NCBI GenBank assembly: GCA_027021325.1 | Contig: JALUUN010000148.1 | Location: 1 to 14,872 of the forward strand | Length of the DNA: 14,872 nt | Source: Planctomycetota bacterium | GTDB taxonomy: Bacteria > Planctomycetota > UBA1135 | Direction of reading: 5' to 3' | Shown here: piece by piece, positions 1 to 9,480 of the stretch | Position numbering within the stretch: the first letter of the stretch is position 1 | Layout: the number at the start of each line of letters is the position of its first letter | Notes under the pieces: generated by a model | Told to the model about the DNA's origin: nothing | The model's input: only the letters and a program-made list of their open reading frames with translations | Databases searched by the model: none | Made by a program: the position numbers and the translations under genes

Positions 1-80
1 TGCTCCCGAAGAGATGGACGCCGGCGGAGCTCCTGCGCTGGAAGGTGGCCTACCGGGCGGCGCTGGACCTCGCCGCCTGA
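1..80 (+). CDS. 3' end of an unidentified convergent gene (5' end outside window)
   Basis: The plus strand is open from base 3 to the TGA at 78-80 and encodes the tail LPKRWTPAELLRWKVAYRAA followed by LDLAA. I call it coding because 24 of 25 codons end in G or C, as in the clear genes here, and the amino-acid mix is that of a normal amphipathic helix. The minus strand has no gene here, since the Bat operon ends at 120, so the two are convergent with 39 bp between stops. The fragment is too short to name a family. Seen: frame and codon bias. Inferred: that it is the end of a real protein. Confidence 0.6.
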   Translation, partial: LPKRWTPAELLRWKVAYRAALDLAA

Positions 81-119
81 TCTCCTGGCCCGGAAGTGAT
101 CCAGCGGATGGGGCCAGAT
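81..119. other. 39-bp gap between two convergent genes
   Basis: This gap separates the plus-strand tail gene from the end of the Bat operon. It contains a 7-bp inverted repeat (CTGGCCC at 85-91, GGGCCAG at 111-117) with a 19-base loop and no T tract on either strand. It could be a weak bidirectional terminator, but the support is thin. Confidence 0.25.
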
Positions 120-2789
120 TCACCAGAGTTCGGCTCCGCCCCTGGGAACCCACCCCTCCACCACCTCCACCCGCCCCGGCCGCTCGGGCAACCGGATCCG
201 GATCCACCCGCCCCGCTCCTCGAGGACGTGGAACTCCGCGGCTGCGGGCAGGGGCTCGCTGAAGGCCTCGGGGTAGCCCTCTCCGTCGCCGGTCCGTCCG
301 ACGAGACCCTCCTCCAGGACTACGCCGTGGCGGCCCGGCGCCCCTTGCTGCTCCGTCCAGGCGCGCCCTCCCAGAGCCAGGAGCGCCACGAAGACGGCCG
401 CCAGGGCCGGTGCGCGCAGCAGGGGGGAGGAACGGAACAGGGCGGCAACGCCAAGCAGGAAGGCGAGGAAGGCAGCAACGAGGACCAGACGGCCCTGCGG
501 GCCTGGGCCCCACCAGGCGGTCCAGAAGAAGATCTGATCGCCCAGGCGCGGCGGCTCGGCGTCGAGGCTCGGTGCGGCGCCCTGGACGAGGCGCAGGTTC
601 CTGCGGGTGGCCTCGTCGGCCGGCCGCAGGCGCAGGGCCCGCCGCCAGGAGGCCACCGCCCGGCCCTTCTCGCCGGCCCGGGCCCAGGTGTTGCCGAGAT
701 TGAAGTGCAGACCCCAGGACTCGGAGCCGCGCTCGAGCAGGGCCTGCCAGCGTGCGGCCACCTCGAGGAAGTCCTCGCGGCTGGTGGCCTGCTGGAACTC
801 CGCCTGGATCGCCTCCGCCTCCCTCAGCAGCTGCGCCGACGCTCCCCCCGAACAAGCGGAGAGGAGGAGCGCGAGCAGCAGCAGGCCGCTGGCCGGGTGC
901 AGCCCGCTGCGGCGCCCTTCCAGGCTCCGGATCAGAACCTCGACGAGGATCTCGCCCTCCTCCAGCCCGCCTTCTGCGGCGGCTCGGCCGTAGCGCGCCG
1001 CCTCCAGGAAGGAGAGCCACGCGGCCAGGCGCTGGCAGGTGCCCTCGGGAAGGCCGGCCCGCTCGGCGAGGGTCCGGAGTTCGTCCGCCGTTCGCGCCCG
1101 GGCCTCCCCCGGTTCCTCGGCCAGGACGGCCAGGAGCAGGGCCACCGCTTCGCGGCAGGCCTCCAGGGCCGCTTCCGCCCCTCCCGAGGCCTGCTGCCGC
1201 CGCGCCTCCTCCAGAAGCCGGCGGGCCCGGGCCGGTGCTTGCTTCCGGGCGCGGCGCCGCGGGTCGGCCTGGCGCCGGCGGTGGCGGCCCAGGGCCAGGG
1301 CCAGGACCACCCAAGCCAGACCCAGGCCGGCACACACCGCGGCGAGGAGCGGAAGCGGGAGCACGGGATCCTCGAAGGCCTCCGGCGCGGTTGCGTTGGC
1401 CCGCAGCCCCTCCTCCGCGCCGATGTCCGGCCCCGCCCCCGGGGCCGTGTGGATGCCTGCGGCGCCGAGGCGCTCGGCTTCCTCGACCTCGATCGTGAAG
1501 GCCGGGGTCGCCGTGCTCCGGAAGGAGCCGGTCTCCGGGTCGAAGAAGGCGAGCGGCACCGGCGGGAAGCGCAGCCGCCCTGCCCGCAGAGGCCGCAGGC
1601 TGTAGAGGAAGCGACGCTCGCCGTCCTCGGTCGCCGCACTCGCTTCGTACACCCGGAAGTCCTCGGCCACCTCGGGGACCGCGGTGAGGTCCGGCGGCTG
1701 GATGGCGTCGAGAAGGCCCTCGCCGCGGATCCGCAGCTCCAGGGTCATGGGAGCGCCGACCCGGGTCCGCAGCGGCTCCAGGCGGGCGCTTACCTCGAAG
1801 CGCCCGATGCCACCGGTCCAACCCGGCGGACGTCCCTCCTCGGGCACCGGCTCGGCCGTGACCTCGACCACAGGCGAGAGGACATAGCGCTTCTCCCGCA
1901 GCGCCCGGGTTCCGCGCGCGCCGGTCACGAACTCGCCAAGGAGGCTGGCCGGCCCGAAGGACCAGGTCCCCGGTTCCAGGGCGCGGAAGCGGCGCCGGAA
2001 GCGGTAGCGCCGCCAGCGCAGCGAGGAGCCGTCTGCCGCCGTCTCCTCCACCCATTCGGTCTCCTCGGGCAGGAAGACCGCCAGCCGCCGGTCGAAGAGA
2101 AGCCCTCCGCTCTCGATCTGGTTGATCGTGAAGCCCAGGCCCCGCGGGTGGCGGCTCAGATAGGGTTGCAGCCATTCCCCGAGGGCCTTGGCCTCCAGGC
2201 CTTCGGGTGCGGCGGTCCAGGGGATGCGCAGGGCCGGCTGCAGGCGGCTGCCGCCCACCAGGGGATCCTGCTCGCGCCATTCAGGAAGCGGCAGCTCCCG
2301 CAGGTACACGTCGAGTACCACCTCGAAGTGGCCGAGCGGCCAGACCCGCTTGCGGTCCACCCAGAGATCCAGGCGGGCGACGTCGGGCGGGTCCGGCGGT
2401 CTCACCGTCAGGGCCAGCTCCCGTCCCTCCAGAACCCGACCCTCCACCTCCAGGCGCGGGGGAGGGAGGAGATACCGACCGGGCTCCAAGGGGACGATCC
2501 GCCAGCGGTAGAGGTGCGCCAGGGTGGAGCGTCGCTGAACCTGGCCGTTGACGATGAGGACCGAACTCGAGTCCTGGCTCACGTCGCCCACGAACTCGAA
2601 ACGCAGCCCTTCGACAGGAGGGAGCTCCGGGCGGCCGGGCTCGTGCAGGCCGAGGACCTGCACCTCGTAGCCGATCTCCTGCCCGACCCAGGCCTCGGGC
2701 AGGTCCAGGCGGTTCTCCAGAGCGGGTTCCTGGGCTGCCGCGGAGGCCACGCCCGCCAGGGCGAGGGCGAACAGGAAGACCGTCCTCAC
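120..2789 (-). CDS. batD: BatD-BatE fusion: BatD-like membrane protein joined to a TPR plus SH3-like half
   Basis: 889 residues, GTG start at 2789 inside the stop of the upstream TPR gene (GTGA), with a purine-rich GGGAAGGA stretch just ahead. Residues 1-19 form a signal peptide (cleavage near AAA-Q). Residues 20-435 are beta-rich, periplasmic, BatD-like. Residues 478-500 are a membrane helix, and 505-626 a basic helical cytoplasmic region typical of BatD C-termini. A second hydrophobic segment then ends in a lipobox, LLSAC (Cys646), followed by a TPR region at 651-735, two helices at about 767-785 and 792-809, and an SH3-like end at 820-889. The second half has the layout of BatE, normally a separate gene. 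No stop, and no ATG, GTG or TTG, occurs around the junction (near base 910), so I read one fused protein. Bat proteins were named for aerotolerance in Bacteroides; their biochemistry is unsettled. A sequencing indel is the alternative explanation for the fusion. Confidence 0.85.
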   Translation of the reverse strand: MRTVFLFALALAGVASAAAQEPALENRLDLPEAWVGQEIGYEVQVLGLHEPGRPELPPVEGLRFEFVGDVSQDSSSVLIVNGQVQRRSTLAHLYRWRIVPLEPGRYLLPPPRLEVEGRVLEGRELALTVRPPDPPDVARLDLWVDRKRVWPLGHFEVVLDVYLRELPLPEWREQDPLVGGSRLQPALRIPWTAAPEGLEAKALGEWLQPYLSRHPRGLGFTINQIESGGLLFDRRLAVFLPEETEWVEETAADGSSLRWRRYRFRRRFRALEPGTWSFGPASLLGEFVTGARGTRALREKRYVLSPVVEVTAEPVPEEGRPPGWTGGIGRFEVSARLEPLRTRVGAPMTLELRIRGEGLLDAIQPPDLTAVPEVAEDFRVYEASAATEDGERRFLYSLRPLRAGRLRFPPVPLAFFDPETGSFRSTATPAFTIEVEEAERLGAAGIHTAPGAGPDIGAEEGLRANATAPEAFEDPVLPLPLLAAVCAGLGLAWVVLALALGRHRRRQADPRRRARKQAPARARRLLEEARRQQASGGAEAALEACREAVALLLAVLAEEPGEARARTADELRTLAERAGLPEGTCQRLAAWLSFLEAARYGRAAAEGGLEEGEILVEVLIRSLEGRRSGLHPASGLLLLALLLSACSGGASAQLLREAEAIQAEFQQATSREDFLEVAARWQALLERGSESWGLHFNLGNTWARAGEKGRAVASWRRALRLRPADEATRRNLRLVQGAAPSLDAEPPRLGDQIFFWTAWWGPGPQGRLVLVAAFLAFLLGVAALFRSSPLLRAPALAAVFVALLALGGRAWTEQQGAPGRHGVVLEEGLVGRTGDGEGYPEAFSEPLPAAAEFHVLEERGGWIRIRLPERPGRVEVVEGWVPRGGAELW

Positions 2790-4402
2790 CAGTCCTTCCC
2801 TCCCGCCGCGGCCTGCAGACGCAGGCGCAGTTCCTGGCGTTTGCGCCGGTACTCCTCTTCGCGTTCCCGGGCCTTCTGGAGCAGGGCGGCGATGTCCTCC
2901 GGCCGGAGGGCCTGGGGGGAACGGGAAGGATCCGCCTGCGGCTCCGCCTTCTCCCCCGGCTCTTCGGGCTTGGTTTCCCCGGGTTCGGGTTCCTCGCCGC
3001 CTTCGGGCTCCTGCTCCGGTTCCCGGGGCGGCTGGGCCCCTTCCCCCTGGCCGCCGCCCGCCGACTCGGGAAGGAGCTCGGCCAGACCTGCCAGGAAGTC
3101 CCGGACCTGGGTCTGGCGGGGCCGGGCTCGGGCAGTCTCTCCAACACGCAGGAGGCCGGCGGCCTCGCGGGCAGCGGCCGCCGCCGCGGCTGCCCCCACC
3201 CGGGCCGCCTCGACCGCCTGCTGCAGGCTGCCGGCCTGTCCGTCCGCCTCTGCGCCCGCGCCGCCGGCCGCCGCCAGGAAGCTCTCGCCGCGTTCGGGCA
3301 GGACCTCCACCCAGCCGGCGATGCGCTCCTGGCGTTCCGCTCGAAGGGGTGCGGAGCCGGCGCTGCCTCTGCCCCCGGCGCCTTCCTCGCCGGCCTCCAC
3401 CGCGCCGCCGGCCTCCTCCCGAGCAGCCCCCTCCTCCAGGAGCGCCTCCTGCTCCGCCAGGCCGCGGCGCACCAGGGCGGGGAAGGGGGCGAGGGCCGTC
3501 CACAGGGCGTCGAGCAGGGCCGAAGCGCGGGCCGCCTCCTCCGCAGCGCCTTCGAACTCCTCCTCCGCGAGGCCGGCGGCGGCCCGCTGCAGGGCCTCGT
3601 GGGCCCGGTCCACCGTTCCGAGGATCGCCTCCCGGGCCTCCGCCGGCGCGCCTTCGCTTCCCCCCTCGGCCTGGAGGGCCTTCTCCAGGAGTTCCCGGAG
3701 CACCGGAAGGCGTGCGGCGGTGGCCTCCTGGCGGCTGCCCAGCTGCCGGCTCGCCTCGATCCGTGCCGGGCCCGGAAGCGCGCTCCTAAGCGCCTCGACT
3801 TCGGCGCGCAGGCCGTCCTCCTCCTCCTGGATCTCCTGGAGCAGACGCAGAGGGTCCTCCTGCCGGTCGGCCTCGCGCCGTTGCTCTTCGTCGCGCCGGC
3901 GCCAGAGGTCCTCCAACTCCTTGCGGACCCGGAGGACCAGCTCCAGGGCCTGCCGCGCCTCCTCCCGTTCCGGCTCCAGCTCCAGGGTGCTGCGGAAGGC
4001 CCAGGCCGCCTGTTCCAGATCCCGCAGGACCGCGCTCCGCTCCGGCGGGCCCAGGGAGGCGGGTTCGGGGCCGAGATGCTCCTGGGCCACCCGCGCCGCC
4101 GCCTGGCCGAGGTTGTAGCGGGCGTCGGCGGCGAGCGCCGGGTCGGCGGCGGTCGAGGCGGCGAGGAAGGCCTCGCGGGCACCCTCGGCGTCGCCGGCGG
4201 CGAGGCGTGCGCAGCCCAGGTCGTAGACCAGGAGGCGGTCGTCGGGCCGCGCCCTGCGGGCGTCCTCGAGGAGGCGGACGGCCTCGTCGGCCTCCCCCGC
4301 CTCCAGGGCGGCGAGTCCCTTCCGGGCGAGCTCCTCCGGGGAGCCGACGGGAGCGGCTTCCTGGAGGGACAGGCCGAGGACGGCGAGGAGGAGCAGCGAC
4401 AT
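2786..4402 (-). CDS. batC: BatC-like TPR protein
   Basis: 538 residues from ATG 4402; a GTG directly before it at 4405 gives the same 4-base overlap (GTGA) seen at other junctions, so either start is possible. Neither has a visible Shine-Dalgarno sequence, suggesting coupling to the upstream VWA gene. A short signal peptide (1-13) is followed by TPR-like repeats at about 22-100, including the YNLG motif, and a third at 112-146. Charged coiled-coil-like helices fill much of 150-400, with an alanine run near 404-410. A Pro/Glu-rich linker spans about 448-492. The last 40 residues are a charged helix ending in KDW, the ending typical of BatC. At 538 residues it is longer than the BatC proteins I know, mainly in the middle. 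It is likely periplasmic and a scaffold for the VWA proteins, by family analogy only. Confidence 0.8.
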   Translation of the reverse strand: MSLLLLAVLGLSLQEAAPVGSPEELARKGLAALEAGEADEAVRLLEDARRARPDDRLLVYDLGCARLAAGDAEGAREAFLAASTAADPALAADARYNLGQAAARVAQEHLGPEPASLGPPERSAVLRDLEQAAWAFRSTLELEPEREEARQALELVLRVRKELEDLWRRRDEEQRREADRQEDPLRLLQEIQEEEDGLRAEVEALRSALPGPARIEASRQLGSRQEATAARLPVLRELLEKALQAEGGSEGAPAEAREAILGTVDRAHEALQRAAAGLAEEEFEGAAEEAARASALLDALWTALAPFPALVRRGLAEQEALLEEGAAREEAGGAVEAGEEGAGGRGSAGSAPLRAERQERIAGWVEVLPERGESFLAAAGGAGAEADGQAGSLQQAVEAARVGAAAAAAAAREAAGLLRVGETARARPRQTQVRDFLAGLAELLPESAGGGQGEGAQPPREPEQEPEGGEEPEPGETKPEEPGEKAEPQADPSRSPQALRPEDIAALLQKAREREEEYRRKRQELRLRLQAAAGGKDW

Positions 4403-5406
4403 CACGGGGCGGGATCGGGCAGGGCCCGGGGACGGTCCAGGAGCCGGGCGGCGGCGAGGAGCAGGAGGCCGGCGGCCAGGAAGAGCTGGAAGCGTTCGCG
4501 CAGGCGACGCCGCTCTTCTCCTTCATCCCGGGCCCGGCGCAGGCCGGCGAGGGTCTCGCGGTAGATCCGGGCCAGATCGTAGTCGCGGGTCCCGGCCTCG
4601 ACGAAGGCGCCGCCGGTCCGCAGCGCCAGCTCCCGCAGCACCTCGGGCTGCATCCGGCTCCAGACCACCTGGCCCTCGTCGAGCATCCAGCCGCCGCCGG
4701 GGGCGGGGACGCGGGCGCCCTCCTCCGCATCGCCGAGACCGATGGTGAAGATGCGGACGCCGCGTTCGCGGGCCTCACGCGCGGCCTCGCCGGGCAGGCT
4801 GTCCTGGTCCTCGCCGTCGGAGAGAAGGAGGATCGCCTGGTCCCGGTCCGGGCGCGGCTCCAGGGCCTGGAGGGCGGCGCGCACGGCGTCGCCGAGCATG
4901 CTGCCGCCCCGAGGCGCCAGCCCGGGACCGGCTTCCAGGAGGGCCGCACGCAGGAAGTCCCGGTCCGTGGTCAGGGGGCAGGCGAGCACCGGCCGGCCGG
5001 CGAAGAGGATCAGGCCCACGCGGTCACCTTCGAGGACGGCGAGCAGGTCCAGGAGATCCGAGCGCGCCCGCTCCAGGCGGCTCGGAGGCACGTCGCCGCA
5101 GAGCATGGAGCGCGAGACGTCGAGGCAGACCACGAGGTCGGCACCCCGCTCCCGCACCGGCTCCCACTCGACGCCGAAGCGCGGCCGGGCCAGGGCCAGC
5201 ACCAGGGCGGCCCAGCCGGCGCACCAGAAGAGCATCTGCAGGACGGCCCGGCCGCGGCGGTCGGGGGGCGTCAGGCGTTCGGCCAGGGCCTCGCCGAAGA
5301 GGAGGAGGCGGTGGCGCCGGCGCCGTTGCCACGCGAAATGGAAGCAGGCGGCCGCAAGCGGCAGGAACCAGAGGAGCAGCAGCGCTTCGGGATGGCGCCA
5401 GTTCAC
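4402..5406 (-). CDS. batB: BatB-like membrane VWA protein
   Basis: 334 residues. I chose GTG 5406 because it overlaps the upstream stop as GTGA and has GGAGG five bases ahead; an in-frame GTG at 5424 is less likely. Membrane helices lie at about 7-25, 55-73 and 308-322. Between them sits a VWA domain, probably facing the periplasm. Its metal-site (MIDAS) motif is complete: DVSRS at 96-100, a Thr in LTTD near 146, and SDGED at 186-190. These VWA proteins are thought to bind partners through a bound divalent metal and to work with the MoxR ATPase. It lies directly after a second VWA gene, the usual batA-batB pair. Assignment as B rather than A rests on gene order and on the proline-rich step after the MIDAS (GDVPPSRLERA), typical of BatB. 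Confidence 0.87.
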   Translation of the reverse strand: MNWRHPEALLLLWFLPLAAACFHFAWQRRRRHRLLLFGEALAERLTPPDRRGRAVLQMLFWCAGWAALVLALARPRFGVEWEPVRERGADLVVCLDVSRSMLCGDVPPSRLERARSDLLDLLAVLEGDRVGLILFAGRPVLACPLTTDRDFLRAALLEAGPGLAPRGGSMLGDAVRAALQALEPRPDRDQAILLLSDGEDQDSLPGEAAREARERGVRIFTIGLGDAEEGARVPAPGGGWMLDEGQVVWSRMQPEVLRELALRTGGAFVEAGTRDYDLARIYRETLAGLRRARDEGEERRRLRERFQLFLAAGLLLLAAARLLDRPRALPDPAP

Positions 5407-6470
5407 GGCGTCCTCCGGATCCACAGGGTCTCCAGGAGGAGTCCGGCCCCGAGCAGGACCAGGGCCGGCAGGAGCAGCCAGGGGAAGCGCTCGCGGTAGC
5501 GCGTGTAGACCGCGCCCTCGAGCTCGGTCTTCTCCAGGCGGTCGATCTCGGCGTAGACCCGGCGCAGGGCATCGGTATCGCGGGCGTGGAAGTAGCGGCC
5601 GCCGGTCGTGCGGGCGAGGTCCCGGAGGAGTTCCTCGTCCAGGACCACGGGTTGCGGCCGCAGGAAACTGCGCCCGGCGGCATCGGTCACCGGGAAGGGA
5701 GCGGTACCGGTGTGGCCGATGCCGATGGTGTAGACCCGGATGCCCTGCTCGCGGGCCAGTTCGGCGGCGGCGCGGGGCTCGACGGCGCCGGCGGTGTTCT
5801 CGCCGTCGGAGAGGAGGATGACGACCCGGCTCCGTGCCGGGGTGTCCTGGAGGCGCCGGACCGCCAGGGCCAGGGCGTCGCCAATGGCGGTCTGGAGCTC
5901 CTCCTCGCTGAAGGCACGGTCGAGGAGGCGGCCGGAGGGATCGCGCAGGGGTTCGGGCACCTCGATCTCCTCGAGGATGCGCAGGAGCGCCGCGTGGTCC
6001 AGGGTGAGCGGAGCGCGGCTCTCGGCGAAGCCGCCGAAGGCGACGAGGCCGATCAGGTCATCGGGACGGCCCGGCAGATCGCCGCCGCCGGCGATGAACT
6101 CACGGAGCACGTGGCGCGCCGCCCGCAGGCGGTCCACCGCCTCGCCGTCGAGATGGAAGTCCAGAGCGCGCATGGAACCCGAGCGGTCCAGCGCCAGGAG
6201 GATGGCAATGCCCTCGCGCCGCTCGCGATACTCCTCGAGACCCTGGCGCGGACGGGCCAGAGCCAGCACCGCGAGGACCAGACCGGCCCAGGGCAGCCAG
6301 GCGACGGCGGGTGCCAGGCGCTGGCGCAGGCTCCGGGGCAGGTCCTCCAGGAGGCGGGTGCTGGACCAGATCGCCGCCGCCGGCCCGCGCCGGCGCTCCC
6401 GCCAGGCCAGGAGGAGCAGAGGCAGGAGGGCGAGGAGGGCCAGGGGGTCGCGGAACTCCAGACCGCTCAC
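5403..6470 (-). CDS. batA: BatA-like membrane VWA protein
   Basis: 355 residues, GTG start at 6470 overlapping the upstream stop (GTGA) behind a purine-rich GGAGGAGGAAG stretch. The N-terminus has the BatA/DUF1550-type layout: a short N-terminal helix at about 9-22, the basic segment WRERRRGP, and a second helix at about 57-73 ending in LARPR. The VWA domain follows. Its MIDAS is DRSGS at 95-99, with Arg in place of the more common Val, plus Thr156 in LTLDHA and SDGEN at 211-215. A final helix lies at about 329-347. The family is known as a VWA membrane partner of MoxR ATPases in aerotolerance operons. The next gene downstream is its paralogue, so the two likely form a pair with periplasmic domains. 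Function is by homology and context. Confidence 0.87.
   Translation of the reverse strand: MSGLEFRDPLALLALLPLLLLAWRERRRGPAAAIWSSTRLLEDLPRSLRQRLAPAVAWLPWAGLVLAVLALARPRQGLEEYRERREGIAILLALDRSGSMRALDFHLDGEAVDRLRAARHVLREFIAGGGDLPGRPDDLIGLVAFGGFAESRAPLTLDHAALLRILEEIEVPEPLRDPSGRLLDRAFSEEELQTAIGDALALAVRRLQDTPARSRVVILLSDGENTAGAVEPRAAAELAREQGIRVYTIGIGHTGTAPFPVTDAAGRSFLRPQPVVLDEELLRDLARTTGGRYFHARDTDALRRVYAEIDRLEKTELEGAVYTRYRERFPWLLLPALVLLGAGLLLETLWIRRTP
5412..5416 (-). promoter_or_regulatory. Ribosome binding site fixing the batB start
   Basis: GGAGG on the minus strand, five bases before GTG 5406. It lies inside the end of batA and supports 5406 over the in-frame GTG at 5424. Confidence 0.6.
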
Positions 6471-7501
6471 GCCGCTTCCTCCTCCGGCCCGGCCGGGGTT
6501 CCGGCCTCCATCTCCAGGATCAGGGCGCGCGCACGGGCGGCGGCCTCCCGGGCCCGGGTGGGATCCGCTTCCTGACCGGCGTACTTCACGAGGTCGGCGG
6601 CGAGGAGGAAGGCGCGCAGGGCCTCGCGCCGCGCCGGCGGGAAGCGCGGGTCGGTCTCGATGGCGCGCAGGAACTCCTCGGTGGTCTGCTCGGGGGCGCG
6701 CACGCCCGTGGTCTCCTCCAGGAAGCGGCGGAGGACGGCCGTGAGTTCCCGGTACCAGCCCGGCCAGCCCTCCGGCCCCGGAAGGGCTCCCGCCAGGAGG
6801 GCCTCCAGGGCGCGCAGCGCCCGTTCCCTCGGGGGTTCGGGGGCCGCCTCCGCCGGCGGTCTCCGGCGGAGACGCCGGCCCAGGAGGACGCCGCCGGCCG
6901 CGGCCAGGGCCGCGGCGAGGAGCCACCAGGACGATGGCGCGGCGGGTGCGGGCAGCGGCCGCGGCGGCGCCGGCCGAGGGAGGTCTTCGAGGCCGTCCAT
7001 CTCCTCGGGCAGGAGGCTCTGGACCGCGACCTCCAGGGGCTCGGAGCGGATCTCGTGGAGGACCCCGGGATCCCCGGGCAGGCGGAAGGCCTGGGCGAGA
7101 GGCGGGAGGACAGCGGTTCCGGAGGCCTGGGGCTCCAGGACCATGCGCCGCCGGTGCCGGATCCAGGCTCCATCCTCGTGCTCGACCCGGCGCGGCGGTT
7201 CCGTCCGCACATCGCGCAGGAGGAAGGGGCCGAAGGAGGTCCCCAGCGGCAGATCCTCCAGGGCGACGCCGGCGTCCTCGCGGGTCTCGACCTCGACCAC
7301 GAGCTCGGCCGTGCCGCTCAAGGGAAGGCTCGCCGGGACGCAGCGCACGCGCAGCCGCACCGGACCTCGTTCGACGAGACTCTCTGCCGCCTCGGCGCCG
7401 GCCGCCTGCGGGCCGGGGCTCGCCGGTCCAGGTTCCCCCTCCCGCGGCGCGCAGGCCGCTGCCGCAGCGGGGAGAAGCAGGAAGGGCAGGATCCGCCTCA
7501 C
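6467..7501 (-). CDS. Lipoprotein with BatD/DUF4381-like layout
   Basis: 344 residues, GTG at 7501 overlapping the DUF58 stop (GTGA) with GGAGGAGG eight bases ahead. A lipoprotein-type signal peptide ends at Cys17 (AAAC; the alanine at -3 is less usual than leucine). Residues 45-165 look like a beta-sandwich resembling one BatD repeat. A Pro-rich linker, one membrane helix at about 191-209 and a basic stop-transfer stretch follow. The cytoplasmic end at about 225-335 is helical, with the pattern WYRELTAVLRRFLEETTG and TTEEFL, as in DUF4381 and BatD C-termini. The same topology recurs in the batD gene at the end of this operon, so the operon carries a short and a long BatD-type protein. The role is unknown; position between DUF58 and batA is where DUF4381-type genes usually lie. 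Confidence 0.72.
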   Translation of the reverse strand: MRRILPFLLLPAAAAACAPREGEPGPASPGPQAAGAEAAESLVERGPVRLRVRCVPASLPLSGTAELVVEVETREDAGVALEDLPLGTSFGPFLLRDVRTEPPRRVEHEDGAWIRHRRRMVLEPQASGTAVLPPLAQAFRLPGDPGVLHEIRSEPLEVAVQSLLPEEMDGLEDLPRPAPPRPLPAPAAPSSWWLLAAALAAAGGVLLGRRLRRRPPAEAAPEPPRERALRALEALLAGALPGPEGWPGWYRELTAVLRRFLEETTGVRAPEQTTEEFLRAIETDPRFPPARREALRAFLLAADLVKYAGQEADPTRAREAAARARALILEMEAGTPAGPEEEAA

Positions 7502-8394
7502 CGGATGCGCCTCCTCCGCTCCTCGAAGAAGCGGGTCAGGGCAGCAGCGGTGTCCTCGCCGGCGCGCAGGCGCAGGCGATCCACCCCGGCGCGGGCAAAG
7601 ACCTCCTTCCAGGTCCGCTCCCGTTCCCGCGCCCGCCGCTCGTAGGCCCGGCGCACCGCCTCGGAGGCACTGTCCGCAGCGGCGCGGCGGCCCGTCTCCG
7701 GGTCCAGGACCTGCAAGAGGCCGGCGGCGGGCAGGGCCTCCTCCAGGGGGTCCACGATCTGGAGGGCCACGATCTCATGGCGCCGGCGTGCCCGGCGCAG
7801 GGAGCGGAGCAGGGACTCCGGCGTGGCGTCGAGGAGGTCCGAGGCCAGGAAGACGATGCCCCGGCGGCGCTCCACCCGGGCCAGGAAGTCGAGGGCGGCG
7901 GCCGGATCGCCGGGTTCCGCCACGGGCCGGGCGGCGAGGAGCTCGCGCAGGCAGCGCAGGACCGCCCCGCGGCTCTTGCGCGGCGGCAGGTGGCGCTGGA
8001 TGGAGCCGGCGAACAGGCTCAGGCCGACCTTGTCCTGGTTGCGCAGGGCCGTGACCATGAGGACGGCGACCACCTCGGCCAGGATCTCGCGCTTGCTCCG
8101 ACCCTGGCTCCCGAAGACGCCGCTTGCCGAGACGTCCACCAGGAAGGAGACCGTGAGCTCCCGTTCCTCGGCGAAACGTTTGACGAAGGGGGCGCCGCTG
8201 CGGGCGGTGACGTTCCAGTCGATGTCGCGGATCTCGTCGCCGGGCTGGTACTCGCGGACCTCCTCGAACTCCATGCCGCGGCCCTTGAAGACCGAGTGGT
8301 AGCCGCCGGCCATGAGGTCGCTGACCTTGCGGCCGGCGACGATGCGCAACCGCCGGACCTGCTGGAGGAGTTCGGGGATGCCGGCTCCTTCCAT
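7498..8394 (-). CDS. DUF58 protein, MoxR partner
   Basis: 298 residues, ATG at 8394, 16 bp after the moxR stop, with only a weak GAGG two bases ahead. The DUF58 signature YQPGDEIRDIDWNVTAR is at 49-65, preceded by VFKGRGMEFEEVREY. A VWA-like fold follows, with DVSAS at 87-91 as a MIDAS-type motif and DLLD near 170-180. The C-terminus is highly basic (FFEERRRRIR). I see no signal peptide or membrane helix, so it is probably cytoplasmic or peripheral. DUF58 proteins almost always accompany MoxR ATPases, and the family is inferred to be an adaptor between the ATPase and its membrane VWA partners; no enzymatic activity is established. Length is normal for the short, membrane-free DUF58 type. Confidence 0.9.
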   Translation of the reverse strand: MEGAGIPELLQQVRRLRIVAGRKVSDLMAGGYHSVFKGRGMEFEEVREYQPGDEIRDIDWNVTARSGAPFVKRFAEERELTVSFLVDVSASGVFGSQGRSKREILAEVVAVLMVTALRNQDKVGLSLFAGSIQRHLPPRKSRGAVLRCLRELLAARPVAEPGDPAAALDFLARVERRRGIVFLASDLLDATPESLLRSLRRARRRHEIVALQIVDPLEEALPAAGLLQVLDPETGRRAAADSASEAVRRAYERRARERERTWKEVFARAGVDRLRLRAGEDTAAALTRFFEERRRRIR

Positions 8395-8410
8395 GGCCTC
8401 GAGCCCGGCC

Positions 8411-9400
<990 letters not shown>

Positions 9401-9446
9401 GGGGGACGGTGGGACGGCGGGGAGGAAAGGCCCTACGGAGCCCGCC

Positions 9447-9475
9447 AGTATCCGTTGGCCCCTCGCCGGCACCAA
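9447..9475 (-). promoter_or_regulatory. Possible sigma70-type promoter for the moxR-bat operon
   Basis: On the minus strand TTGGTG (9470-9475) and GATACT (9447-9452) are separated by 17 bases, about 47 bases upstream of the moxR ATG. Matches to consensus are 3 of 6 and 4 of 6, so this is a weak candidate; its position between the propeller terminator and moxR is what favours it. Confidence 0.3.
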
Positions 9476-9480
9476 GGAAG

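Noticed and set aside
96..4118. A 1340-codon open frame on the plus strand opposite the Bat operon
   Set aside because: It runs antisense to batB end, batC and batDE, which have clear domains. Its translation is low-complexity Arg/Ala/Gly/Pro-rich with no motif; very high GC leaves antisense frames free of stops.
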